Of a stretch of DNA of 13,258 bases, positions 5,712 to 13,027 are shown piece after piece. This DNA is from an uncultured Oscillospiraceae bacterium. Its GTDB lineage: Bacteria > Bacillota > Clostridia > Oscillospirales > Oscillospiraceae. The translations under genes and the position numbers were made by a program. The DNA is taken from NCBI GenBank assembly GCA_900768135.1, contig CAAGBT010000097.1, positions 1 through 13,258 of the forward strand. The letters run 5' to 3'. Under the pieces are notes generated by a model, which was not told where the DNA came from, searched no databases, and saw nothing but the letters and a program-made list of their open reading frames with translations. Position 1 is the first letter of the stretch. Every line of letters starts with the position of its first letter.

Positions 5712-5897
5712 TTAGTAGTAGCGCTTGTTGCGGTTCTTGCGGGCAGCTTCGCTCTTCTTGCGGCGCTTGACACTGGGGCTTTCATAGCACTCTCTCTTGC
5801 GAACCTCCGCCACGATACCAGCCTTAGCGCAGCTTCTCTTGAAGCGCTTGAGCGCGCTGTCGAGAGACTCGCCTTCCTTGACATGGATCTCGGACAT
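5712..5897 (-). CDS. rpsU: 30S ribosomal protein S21
   Basis: A 61-aa basic protein starting MSEIHVKEGESLDSALKRFK and ending in a Lys/Arg-rich helix (KRRKKSEAARKNRNKRYY), the standard bS21 sequence. S21 sits on the small-subunit platform near the anti-Shine-Dalgarno sequence and helps initiation. The ATG follows a strong GGAGGGAGGG purine run. It has its own near-perfect promoter, a leader of about 70 nt with two small inverted repeats, and a terminator directly after the stop, so it is expressed as a strong single-gene unit. Read-through from leuS is also possible because no clear terminator follows leuS. Confidence 0.97.
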   Translation of the reverse strand: MSEIHVKEGESLDSALKRFKRSCAKAGIVAEVRKRECYESPSVKRRKKSEAARKNRNKRYY

Positions 5898-5942
5898 CTA
5901 TATTTTCCCTCCCTCCGATGCACCCGGCTTGATCCTGAGTGC

Positions 5943-5966
5943 TCTTTAAGAGTCATTCACATGACT
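5943..5966 (-). repeat. Two small inverted repeats in rpsU leader
   Basis: AGTCAT-TCAC-ATGACT (5951-5966) forms a 6-bp stem with a 4-nt loop. It overlaps the edge of a second repeat, CTCTTTAAGAG (5943-5953). Both lie just after the predicted start point of rpsU. They may stabilise the mRNA or allow autogenous control, but neither is shown. Confidence 0.35.
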
Positions 5967-5975
5967 AACAGTGGT

Positions 5976-6004
5976 ATTATATGAGAAAAAGCACGACTTG
6001 TCAA
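5976..6004 (-). promoter_or_regulatory. Consensus sigma-A promoter for rpsU
   Basis: Perfect TTGACA (6004-5999), 17-nt spacer, perfect TATAAT (5981-5976) on the minus strand. This is the strongest-looking promoter in the window and suits a ribosomal protein gene. Confidence 0.9.
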
Positions 6005-6044
6005 TAACATTTTTCTCATTTGTCCAAAAAACCGGCATTTTCGC

Positions 6045-8552
6045 TCAGCAGGGCTTCACGATCAGATTCACAAGCTTGTTTTTCACATAGATGACCTTAA
6101 CGATCTGCATCCCGGCGATCGCTTTTGCGACTTTTTCGTTTGCCTTTGCCGCTTCAACAACGGCATCCTGATCGCTGTCTACCGGAACGGTGACGGTCCC
6201 CTTGAGCTTTCCGCTCACCTGCACCGCCATCTCTACGGAGGACGCGACCGTCTTGCTCTCGTCATACTCCGGCCACGCGCACTGCATCGCCATCTTGCCG
6301 CCGTGTTCGGCGGCAAAGCCCTTCTGCTCCCAAAGCTCCTCTGCCATGTGGGGCGCGAACGGCGAGAGCATCAGCAGCAGCGCCTCAAGATCTCCGCGGC
6401 TCAGTCCGTTTGCGTAGCACTCGTTGACCATTGCCATGAGCGCAGCGATGGCCGTGTTCATCTTCAGCGTGTCGATATCGTCCGTGACCTTTTTGATGGT
6501 TTTATGGACGATGGGCGCGTTCTTCTCGGAAACGCTCTTCTCCTCCGTCGCCTGATCGGCAAGGTTCCACACGCGGTCGAGGAAGCGCTTGCAGCCCTTG
6601 ACGGCGTCATCCGACCAGGTGGCGACCTTTTCAAAGTCGCCGATAAACATGATATAAAGGCGCATCGTGTCCGCGCCGTAGGCCTTGACCACATCGTCAG
6701 GGTTGACGACATTGCCGAGGGACTTGCTCATCTTGACCGCCGGGCGCAGCGCCTGGTTGCCGTACTTGGCGATGAGCGCGTCCTTCTCCTCCTGCGTGGA
6801 GACGTTGCCGACGTAGTGCGGGTTCTGGCCAAGGATCATGCCGTGGCTCGTGCGCTTGGCGTAAGGCTCCTTTGTATGCACCACGCCGATATCATAGAGG
6901 AACTTGTGCCAGAAACGGGAATAAAGCAGGTGCAGCGTTGTATGCTCCATGCCGCCGTTGTACCAGTCCACCGGTCCCCAGTAGTTCTCCGCCTCGTGGG
7001 AGACGGGGGCCTGATCGTTGTGCGGATCCATATAGCGCAGGAAATACCACGAAGACCCCGCCCACTGGGGCATGGTATCGGTCTCGCGTCTGGCATCGCC
7101 GCCGCAGCGGGGGCATTTTGTATTCACCCAGTCGGTCATCTTGGAGATGGGACTCTCGCCGTCGTCCGTCGGCTCGTAGCTTTCCACCTGCGGCAGCACG
7201 AGCGGCAGCTCCTCTTCGGGAACAGGGACCCAGCCGCACTTCGGGCAGTTGACGAGGGGGATGGGTTCGCCCCAGTAGCGCTGGCGGGAGAAGACCCAGT
7301 CGCGCAGCTTGTAGTTGACCTTTTCCCTGCCCCAGCCCTGCTCAACGGCATACTGCTTCATTGCGGGGATAGCATCCTTGACGGTCATGCCGTTGAGGAA
7401 GCCGGAGTTGACCATGATGCCGGTATCGTCCTTGAGTGTGAAGGCCTCCTTTGTGATGTCGCCGCCCTCAACGACCTCAACGATGGGAAGATGGAACGCC
7501 GTAGCAAAGTCCCAGTCGCGCTGGTCGTGGCCCGGAACGCCCATGACGATACCGGTGCCGTAGCCCATAAGAACATAGTCGGAAACAAACATCGGCACGG
7601 CTTTGCCCGTTGCAGGGTTGACGACCTCGATGCCCTCAAGGCGCACGCCCGTCTTTTCCTTGTTCAGTTCGCCGCGCTCAAAATCGCTCTTGCGCGCTGC
7701 GGCGGCCTGGTAGGCTTCGACCTCGTCCCAGTTTTCAATGATATCCTTCCACTTCTTGAGCAGCGGATGCTCGGGCGAGATGACGGTATACGTCACGCCG
7801 AAGAGCGTATCGACACGGGTGGTGTAAACGGTGATATCGTCCGGCGTATTGGTCTTGAACGTGACCTCCGTACCGGTGGATCTGCCGATCCAGTTGCGCT
7901 GCTGCGTCTTCACGCGCTCAATAAAGTCCACGTCATCCAGATCGTCGATGAGCCTGTCGGCATATTTCGTGATGCGCAGCATCCACTGGGACTTTTCCTT
8001 GCGGATGACCGGCGCGCCGCAGCGCTCGCACACACCCTCGACGACTTCCTCGTTTGCCAGCACGCACTTGCAGCTCGTACACCAGTTGACGGGCATGGTA
8101 GCCTTATAGGCAAGGTCGTGCTTGAAAAGCTGAAGGAAAATCCACTGCGTCCACTTGTAGTACTGCGGGTCGGTCGTGTCGATCACGCGGTCCCAGTCGA
8201 ACCCATAGCCAAGCATTTTGAGCTGGCGGGTAAAGTTTTTAATGTTCTGCTGCGTGACGATGGCGGGATGGATGTGGTTTTTGATGGCGAAGTTCTCCGT
8301 CGGCAGGCCGAAGGCGTCAAAGCCGATGGGGTTGAGAACGTTGTAGCCCTGCATCCGCTTTTTGCGGCAGATGATATCCATCGCCGTAAAGGGGCGCGGG
8401 TGACCAACGTGCAGGCCTGCGGCGGAGGGATACGGAAACTCGATGAGGCCGTAGAACTTGGGACGAGGGTCGCCTGTAATTGCTGCGTAGGGCTTTTCCT
8501 GCTCCCACTTTTCCTGCCATTTCTTCTCAATGGCTGCGAAATCGTACTTCAT
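6045..8552 (-). CDS. leuS: Leucine--tRNA ligase
   Basis: An 835-aa class Ia aminoacyl-tRNA synthetase that charges tRNA-Leu. The Rossmann fold carries the HIGH-type motif H48-V-G-H51 and KMSKS at 607-611. A first zinc module has Cys 158, 161, 175 and 178, and a second pair-of-pairs lies at 436, 439, 480 and 483. The CP1 editing domain carries TTRVDT (244-249) and GVPGHDQRDWDF (338-349), with D343 as the conserved editing Asp, so it should hydrolyse mischarged tRNA. The C-terminal domain ends with the short IVKVIYVKNKLVNLIV segment. Length and domain order are those of a complete bacterial LeuRS. The ATG follows AAGGAG. Expression is controlled by the Leu T-box leader just upstream. No clear intrinsic terminator follows the stop. 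Confidence 0.98.
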   Translation of the reverse strand: MKYDFAAIEKKWQEKWEQEKPYAAITGDPRPKFYGLIEFPYPSAAGLHVGHPRPFTAMDIICRKKRMQGYNVLNPIGFDAFGLPTENFAIKNHIHPAIVTQQNIKNFTRQLKMLGYGFDWDRVIDTTDPQYYKWTQWIFLQLFKHDLAYKATMPVNWCTSCKCVLANEEVVEGVCERCGAPVIRKEKSQWMLRITKYADRLIDDLDDVDFIERVKTQQRNWIGRSTGTEVTFKTNTPDDITVYTTRVDTLFGVTYTVISPEHPLLKKWKDIIENWDEVEAYQAAAARKSDFERGELNKEKTGVRLEGIEVVNPATGKAVPMFVSDYVLMGYGTGIVMGVPGHDQRDWDFATAFHLPIVEVVEGGDITKEAFTLKDDTGIMVNSGFLNGMTVKDAIPAMKQYAVEQGWGREKVNYKLRDWVFSRQRYWGEPIPLVNCPKCGWVPVPEEELPLVLPQVESYEPTDDGESPISKMTDWVNTKCPRCGGDARRETDTMPQWAGSSWYFLRYMDPHNDQAPVSHEAENYWGPVDWYNGGMEHTTLHLLYSRFWHKFLYDIGVVHTKEPYAKRTSHGMILGQNPHYVGNVSTQEEKDALIAKYGNQALRPAVKMSKSLGNVVNPDDVVKAYGADTMRLYIMFIGDFEKVATWSDDAVKGCKRFLDRVWNLADQATEEKSVSEKNAPIVHKTIKKVTDDIDTLKMNTAIAALMAMVNECYANGLSRGDLEALLLMLSPFAPHMAEELWEQKGFAAEHGGKMAMQCAWPEYDESKTVASSVEMAVQVSGKLKGTVTVPVDSDQDAVVEAAKANEKVAKAIAGMQIVKVIYVKNKLVNLIVKPC

Positions 8553-8593
8553 GGATCTTCTCCTTCATATGAAAAATAGTGTCAGCTGTAAAG

Positions 8594-8628
8594 AAAAATC
8601 CCTGACCGTTTTAAGAAACGGTCAGGGA
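8594..8628 (-). terminator. T-box regulated terminator hairpin upstream of leuS
   Basis: A 13-bp perfect stem (8628-8616 with 8611-8599; TCCCTGACCGTTT and complement) with loop 8612-8615 is followed on the minus strand by TTTTT (8598-8594). Its 5' arm contains CCCTGA, which can instead pair with TCAGGG of the T-box (8655-8650). The stem can therefore be replaced by an antiterminator. Confidence 0.92.
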
Positions 8629-8862
8629 CGTAAAAATTACGCGGTACCACCCTGATTCGGCACGCGGTTCCCCGCAAACCCTCAGCGGCTCTCATAGCCT
8701 TGCCCATAACGGAGGCCCCGTTCCGCCCTTGTCAGGCGGACTGCTCCGGAGTGAGTCATACACGCGCGCCCCCCCGCCGGCTCACACCGCCCGCCGGCTC
8801 TCTTTGGGCGGAAGCTGCGCGTCTTTCTGCTCCATCATTGCATTTTCCACGATAAATACAGC
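8594..8862 (-). promoter_or_regulatory. Leucine T-box riboswitch leader of leuS
   Basis: This leader fills most of the 348-nt gap between leuS and rsfS. The T-box sequence AGGGTGGTACCGCG lies at 8653-8640. The UGGU within it (8649-8646) can pair with an uncharged ACCA tRNA end, fitting the A73 discriminator of tRNA-Leu. Stem I is closed by GGAG (8833-8830) with CUCC (8751-8748), then CGCGC (8821-8817) with GCGCG. The 3' side of the internal loop between them reads UAUGACUCA, placing a CUC leucine codon (8755-8753) followed by A in the specifier position. Uncharged tRNA-Leu should stabilise the antiterminator and turn leuS on. The structure was drawn by eye. Confidence 0.93.
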
Positions 8863-8868
8863 GCTCTT

Positions 8869-8897
8869 ATTTTAGGCGGTCTTGTCTGCCTTGTCAA
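8869..8897 (-). promoter_or_regulatory. Promoter for T-box leader and leuS
   Basis: TTGACA (8897-8892), 17-nt spacer, TAAAAT (8874-8869) on the minus strand. This is consensus at eleven of twelve positions. It begins 4 nt after the rsfS stop codon and gives a leader of about 310 nt. Confidence 0.88.
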
Positions 8898-8900
8898 GCG

Positions 8901-9272
8901 TTATTTTTCCTCCGCGTGGGGCAGGATCGCGCCAAGATCGATCTCCTCGCCGTCGGCCCAGAGATGCTCGAGCGAATAGAACCTGCGCGCTTCATCATTG
9001 AACACATGAACGACCACGCAGCCGTAATCGAGCAGTACCCAGGTGCCGCCGCGGTATCCCTCGCGGTGCAGCGGCTCCTCGCCCGCCTCCGTCAGCCGCT
9101 TTTCCACCTCGTCGCACAGCGCGTTGATCTGCGTGTTGGACGAGCCTGTGCAGATGACAAAGTACTCCGCAAGCGTTGTGATCTTGTCGATGCGGATCAG
9201 CTTGATCTCCTTGCCTTTTTTGTCGTCAAGCGCGCGCACGGCGATCTCAGCCAGTTCTTTTGCAGGAATCAT
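8901..9272 (-). CDS. rsfS: Ribosomal silencing factor RsfS
   Basis: A 123-aa protein of the RsfS/Iojap/DUF143 family. It binds uL14 on the large subunit and blocks 30S joining when nutrients are short. Characteristic stretches are AEYFVICTGSSNTQI (35-49), GTWVLLDYGCVVVHVF (76-91) and RRFYSLEHLW (96-105). The ATG at 9272 is preceded by AAAGGAG at 8 nt; an open extension to 9359 has no start signal and was rejected. It follows the LCP gene after 56 nt with no terminator. The leuS promoter starts immediately after its stop. The nadD-yqeK-rsfS association is conserved in Firmicutes. Confidence 0.96.
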   Translation of the reverse strand: MIPAKELAEIAVRALDDKKGKEIKLIRIDKITTLAEYFVICTGSSNTQINALCDEVEKRLTEAGEEPLHREGYRGGTWVLLDYGCVVVHVFNDEARRFYSLEHLWADGEEIDLGAILPHAEEK

Positions 9273-9328
9273 ACAGGGATCTCCTTTCCTTTCTGTTACT
9301 ATCGTTATGATTGCTTTACACCATTCTG

Positions 9329-10864
9329 TTACGGCGTCCCGTCTGACGGGCGCAGCCACTCGGGAATCTCATCGCCGCCCATACTGTCGTCTCCCGTGCC
9401 GCCAGTACCGCTGCCGTCTCCCGTGTCTCCATCCTCTCCCGGGGTATCCGGCGTCTGGATGGGCGCGTCCGGCCCTTCCGGCGTTGTGCCGGCATCGTCA
9501 TCGGCCGGGCCGGTCGTTTCCGTACCGTCTCCGGTCTCGGCGCCGTCTCCATTCTCAGTGCCGGTATCTGTTTCGCTGCCCGGCCACGCCGTGATCGCGC
9601 CGGTGTAGCGGTCTACATGGACCGGCGGCGTGGACGACGCCCTGCTGTCCTCCACATGGCCGGTGGAGGAGGAGAGCGAGCCGTCCTCGTTCACGGACAT
9701 GATATCCAGATCGCTCATTGAAAACTTCTCAACAAAGGGACTCAACTCGTTGTTCACCAGATCGAGCAGCTTCGTCGCGTTCGGCGCCACGTAGTCAAGC
9801 TTCATCGGCTTGCCGTATTCCGCGCTGATCGACCGGCTGTAAACATACACGCCGTACCACGGCATGGTGGTGAAGGTCACGCTGTCCACGGAAAGGCCGC
9901 CGAAAACCGCCTGCTTGCCGAACCAGAGGATATTTTCAAACGAAAGGTCCGTTTCCACGTTTTCCTGGAACACCTTGGCGATCTTGCCGATATTGGTCAC
10001 GTTCTTCAGCTGCAGCAGCTGCTTGAGGACCGCCTTGAGAAAATCCTGCTGGATCTGCATCCGCCCGCTGTCGCCGATTCCCGGATTGCCGTATGGGCTG
10101 TTCTTGTCGTTTTTGCGCCAGCGGATGACCTGCATGGCATCGTCCCCATCGAGCAGGCGGTAGCCCTTTTCCTGCTCGATCACAAGATCCTGATACGGAT
10201 CGTGGTAGTCCATCGTATACGGCACATCGAAATATACGCCGCCGATCGCTTTCACGATCTTGCCGACGGCCTCCCATTCCACGACCACCTGATAATCCGG
10301 TTCAAAGCCGACCAGCTGGGAGATCTCCTTATAGAGCGCCTGGATTCCCTTGCTTCCGCCGCCGTTGAAGTTGTAGACCGAATTGATCTTTTTCACGTCC
10401 CACGACACGTTGACCATCGTGTCGCGCGGGATGGACATGACCGTTGCCTTCTGGTTGGTCACATCGTAGCTTGCCAGCAGCATCGTATCGGTGTTTCCGC
10501 CGCCGCCCGTGTCACGGCCGAGGACAAGCACGGTGTAAAAATCCTTGCTTTTGCGCTCGCCGTCCGCACGCGGCCGCACGCCGTCGCCATAGTCGATCTC
10601 ATCGACCTGTGTCTGGTCCGTATTGCTCTGCGCATCGTTTCCCTTGTTCGGCAGCTCCGGCGCGCGGATCTTCAGCAGGTAGCTCCCGCCGGCAACGATG
10701 CCGGCGAGCAGCAGTACCAGCAGCACGCACCCGATCAGCCTGCCCGGGTGGGAAAAGGTCTCTTTCACCTGCTCCCACGCCTCGTCGCAGTTGCGCGCAA
10801 AAAAGCCGTCGCCGCGGCTGTCTTCGTCCCTGTCTCTCCCGTAGGGGTCTCTGTAGTCACTCAT
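9329..10864 (-). CDS. LytR-CpsA-Psr (LCP) family cell-wall polymer transferase
   Basis: A 511-aa membrane protein. It has an acidic cytoplasmic N-terminus (1-40), one transmembrane helix (about 43-65), then an extracytoplasmic LCP domain from about 108 to 285. Family markers are VLGRDTGGGGNTDTM (114-128), the SIPRDT motif (144-149, with R147 and D148), GGVYFDVP (208-215) and VIRWRKND (246-253) with Arg that would bind polyprenyl pyrophosphate. Such proteins transfer teichoic-acid-like or capsular polymers from a lipid carrier to peptidoglycan. Residues about 425-505 are a low-complexity Gly/Thr/Asp/Glu/Pro tail, probably a wall-spanning disordered extension. The ATG overlaps the nadD-yqeK stop by 8 nt, with AGAGGA upstream, so the two are translationally coupled. 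Which polymer it attaches cannot be told. Confidence 0.93.
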   Translation of the reverse strand: MSDYRDPYGRDRDEDSRGDGFFARNCDEAWEQVKETFSHPGRLIGCVLLVLLLAGIVAGGSYLLKIRAPELPNKGNDAQSNTDQTQVDEIDYGDGVRPRADGERKSKDFYTVLVLGRDTGGGGNTDTMLLASYDVTNQKATVMSIPRDTMVNVSWDVKKINSVYNFNGGGSKGIQALYKEISQLVGFEPDYQVVVEWEAVGKIVKAIGGVYFDVPYTMDYHDPYQDLVIEQEKGYRLLDGDDAMQVIRWRKNDKNSPYGNPGIGDSGRMQIQQDFLKAVLKQLLQLKNVTNIGKIAKVFQENVETDLSFENILWFGKQAVFGGLSVDSVTFTTMPWYGVYVYSRSISAEYGKPMKLDYVAPNATKLLDLVNNELSPFVEKFSMSDLDIMSVNEDGSLSSSTGHVEDSRASSTPPVHVDRYTGAITAWPGSETDTGTENGDGAETGDGTETTGPADDDAGTTPEGPDAPIQTPDTPGEDGDTGDGSGTGGTGDDSMGGDEIPEWLRPSDGTP

Positions 10865-12065
10865 GGATATGTCCTCTTAGATCGTCCAATGCTTCCAGCG
10901 TATTGCGGTGAATGGGCGCGCCCATCCCCGTCATCTCCTCCACTGTCATGGAAAGGCCCATTGCAAGGCCTTTGTCCAGGTCCTCCCACACAACGCTGCG
11001 CAGCGCGTCCACGCCGTCGAAATCGCGGCTCGGCTCAATAAAGTCGGCAAGGTAAATCACCTTTTCCAAAAGCGTCATGCCGGGCTTTCCGGTCGTGTGC
11101 CAGAGGATGGCGTTATAGATCTCGTCGTCCACGCCGAACACGCTGCGCGCGAGCGCCGCGCCGGTTTTGGCGTGCAGCAGCTTGAGCGTTGTCCGCTCCA
11201 TCGCATCGAGTTCGATGTGGTAGTATTCGCACAGCGCAAGCTGTTCGTCCAGCGAAAGGCGCTTGGTGGAATCGTGCAGCAGCGCCGCCACGCGCGCCTT
11301 GCGCGTATCTGCGCCGTATTTTTCCGCCAGCGCCGCGGCCGTCTTCTCCGTGCCGAGAACGTGCGGGATGCGCTTCGCCTTCAGGTAGGAAAGCGCGATG
11401 GGACGCAGCTCTGTTATACTTAGACGCTTCAGATCGAGATTTGTTCCATACAGATGCTTGCGCAGGATATACCCCAGCACGGCGGGCGCCAGCAGTCCGT
11501 CCGTTTTTCCACGCGGGATGCGCGTGCGAAGCTCCGTGGACGAAACGTCTACAAGATTCGGCAGCGTCATCGTCACGATGCGGCTGCCGGGAAATTGCCC
11601 GGCAAGAAAAGCGCGCTGCGGGGCGAACAGCTCCTCGCCGTCCGTCTCCGTGCGCCCGAAGGCGCAGATGCCGGCATAGCGCAGGATCTCCTCCGGCCTG
11701 TACCAGTATTGGAACGTAAGGAACATATCCGTCCCCATCAGGAGCCATAGCTCATCGTCCGGGTACTGCGCACGCAGGGCGCGCAGCGTATCCGCCGTAT
11801 AGCTCTTCCCCTCGCGCGTGATCTCCATGTCCGACACTTCGACCCTTATGCCGGTATCCTGCCCGATCTGCTCGCCCATCAGGCGGGTCATGGCAAGGCG
11901 GTGGGCCTTGCCCGGATCGTCAGCCGAAAGCGCCTTGTGCGGCGGGATGCCGGCAGGGATGAGCAGCAGCATATCGAGCTTCAGGTACTTTGCCGCACTC
12001 TCCGCCGCAGCCATATGGCCCAGATGCGGCGGATTGAAGCTGCCGCCGTAAATTCCGATCTTCAA
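10857..12065 (-). CDS. nadD: NadD-YqeK fusion: nicotinate-mononucleotide adenylyltransferase + HD-domain Ap4A hydrolase
   Basis: A 402-aa bifunctional protein. Residues 1-207 are NadD, making deamido-NAD from NaMN and ATP. It has GSFNPPHLGH at 8-17 (ATP-binding GxFxPxHxGH) and the SSTELR signature at 175-180. Residues about 213-402 are YqeK, an HD-superfamily symmetrical Ap4A hydrolase in characterised members. Metal ligands are likely H235, H264-D265, H298, H323 and D341 (in YLADFIEP). The two are separate adjacent genes in Bacillus; here the frame is continuous with a short linker. The start is TTG at 12065, 8 nt after GAGGG, because the product must begin KIGIYGGSF. The nearby ATG at 12070 is out of frame and stops after two codons. 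It lies 23 nt after yhbY and overlaps the LCP gene. Confidence 0.95.
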   Translation of the reverse strand: MKIGIYGGSFNPPHLGHMAAAESAAKYLKLDMLLLIPAGIPPHKALSADDPGKAHRLAMTRLMGEQIGQDTGIRVEVSDMEITREGKSYTADTLRALRAQYPDDELWLLMGTDMFLTFQYWYRPEEILRYAGICAFGRTETDGEELFAPQRAFLAGQFPGSRIVTMTLPNLVDVSSTELRTRIPRGKTDGLLAPAVLGYILRKHLYGTNLDLKRLSITELRPIALSYLKAKRIPHVLGTEKTAAALAEKYGADTRKARVAALLHDSTKRLSLDEQLALCEYYHIELDAMERTTLKLLHAKTGAALARSVFGVDDEIYNAILWHTTGKPGMTLLEKVIYLADFIEPSRDFDGVDALRSVVWEDLDKGLAMGLSMTVEEMTGMGAPIHRNTLEALDDLRGHIHE

Positions 12066-12088
12066 AGCATTTGCCCTCGTTTTCTCTT

Positions 12089-12412
12089 TTAAATGGTCTT
12101 TTTCGCCGCCTTCGGCAGAACGATCTTGTCCTTCTTGTCTTTTTTGTGCGAGGGGCGGTAAAGCACGAATTTCGTGCCGATGACCTGCACCTGCTCGCTG
12201 CGCGTGAGCGCGCTCAGCTCATCGCACGCCTCGCGCGCGGTGAGCATGCTGTTTTCCAGCACGCGGCACTTGATCAGCTCGCGCGCCTCCAGCGCGTCGT
12301 TCGCCTGCTTGATAAGGTTTTCGCCGATGCCGTCCTTGCCGATATGGACGATCACATCGATATGGTTGGAAAGGCTGCGCAGATAGGCGCGCTGCTTGCT
12401 GTTGAGTTCCAT
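12089..12412 (-). CDS. yhbY: YhbY-type ribosome assembly RNA-binding protein (CRM domain)
   Basis: A 107-aa protein consisting of one CRM domain. It starts MELNSKQRAYLRSLSNHID and has the G25-K-D-G28 loop that contacts RNA. The order of strands and helices is that of YhbY/YqeI, which associates with pre-50S particles. A Lys-rich tail (89-107) extends it slightly beyond the E. coli protein. The ATG is 7 nt after the rdgB stop, and its ribosome binding site (GCAAGGG) lies in the last codons of rdgB, so translation is probably coupled. It is followed after 23 nt by nadD-yqeK. Confidence 0.95.
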   Translation of the reverse strand: MELNSKQRAYLRSLSNHIDVIVHIGKDGIGENLIKQANDALEARELIKCRVLENSMLTAREACDELSALTRSEQVQVIGTKFVLYRPSHKKDKKDKIVLPKAAKKTI

Positions 12413-12419
12413 TCTTTCT

Positions 12420-13025
12420 TTATCCCTTGCTTTCTTCGTTTTTCAGGTAGCTGCTCAGCGCCTTGCGGAAGGCGCGCAGCGCGTTGCCGCGGTGTGATAT
12501 CTCCGCCTTTTCCTCCGCCGTGAGCTGGGCGAAGGTCCTGCGCTTTTCCGGCACGAAAAACACCGGATCGTAGCCAAACCCTCCCTCGCCCATAGGCGCA
12601 AAGGCGATCGTCCCCTGCACTTCGCCGTCGGCGCGCAGAACATCGCCATTCGGAAACGCGCAGGTGATGGTCGTGTGAAAATGCGCGCGGCGGTCGCTCT
12701 GCCCGCGCAGCATCTCAAGCAGCAGCCGGTAGCGCCCTGCGTCGTCCAGCCCTTCGCCGCCAAAGCGCGCGCTGTAAACGCCCGGACCGCCGTTCAGCGC
12801 GTTCACGCAAAGGCCCGAGTCGTCCGCGATGGCGGGGAGCTTCGTCGCCTCCATCACGGCCCTGGCCTTGAGAAGCGAGTTCTCTGCAAAGGTCTCGCCC
12901 GTTTCCTCAACCTCGATCTTCACGCCGAGGTCGGCTTCCGACACGACCTCCACGCCGAGGTCACTCAGAATGGCGCTCATTTCCGTCAGCTTTTTAGGGT
13001 TCTGCGTTGCCAGAACAAATTTCAT
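12420..13025 (-). CDS. rdgB: XTP/dITP diphosphatase (non-canonical purine NTP pyrophosphatase)
   Basis: A 201-aa RdgB/HAM1-family enzyme that hydrolyses dITP, ITP and XTP to monophosphates, keeping deaminated purines out of nucleic acids. Motifs are ATQNPKK (6-12, substrate and phosphate binding), ADDSGL (67-72, Mg and catalytic Asp), GFGYDPVF (149-156) and SHRGNALR (177-184, base recognition). Length is normal. The ATG at 13025 is preceded by GGGAGG at 7 nt. An in-frame GTG five codons earlier lies on the Shine-Dalgarno itself and is rejected. The gene starts 2 nt after the stop of the upstream zinc-ribbon gene, and its binding site lies inside that gene's end. Confidence 0.97.
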   Translation of the reverse strand: MKFVLATQNPKKLTEMSAILSDLGVEVVSEADLGVKIEVEETGETFAENSLLKARAVMEATKLPAIADDSGLCVNALNGGPGVYSARFGGEGLDDAGRYRLLLEMLRGQSDRRAHFHTTITCAFPNGDVLRADGEVQGTIAFAPMGEGGFGYDPVFFVPEKRRTFAQLTAEEKAEISHRGNALRAFRKALSSYLKNEESKG

Positions 13026-13027
13026 CG

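Noticed and set aside
6005..6044. A terminator for leuS
   Set aside because: There is a T-rich stretch on the minus strand after the stop but no convincing GC stem in front of it.
6303..8579. A 758-codon open frame on the plus strand, opposite leuS
   Set aside because: It is a mirror of a highly conserved synthetase gene in GC-rich codons, has no ribosome binding site, and its product has no recognisable motif.
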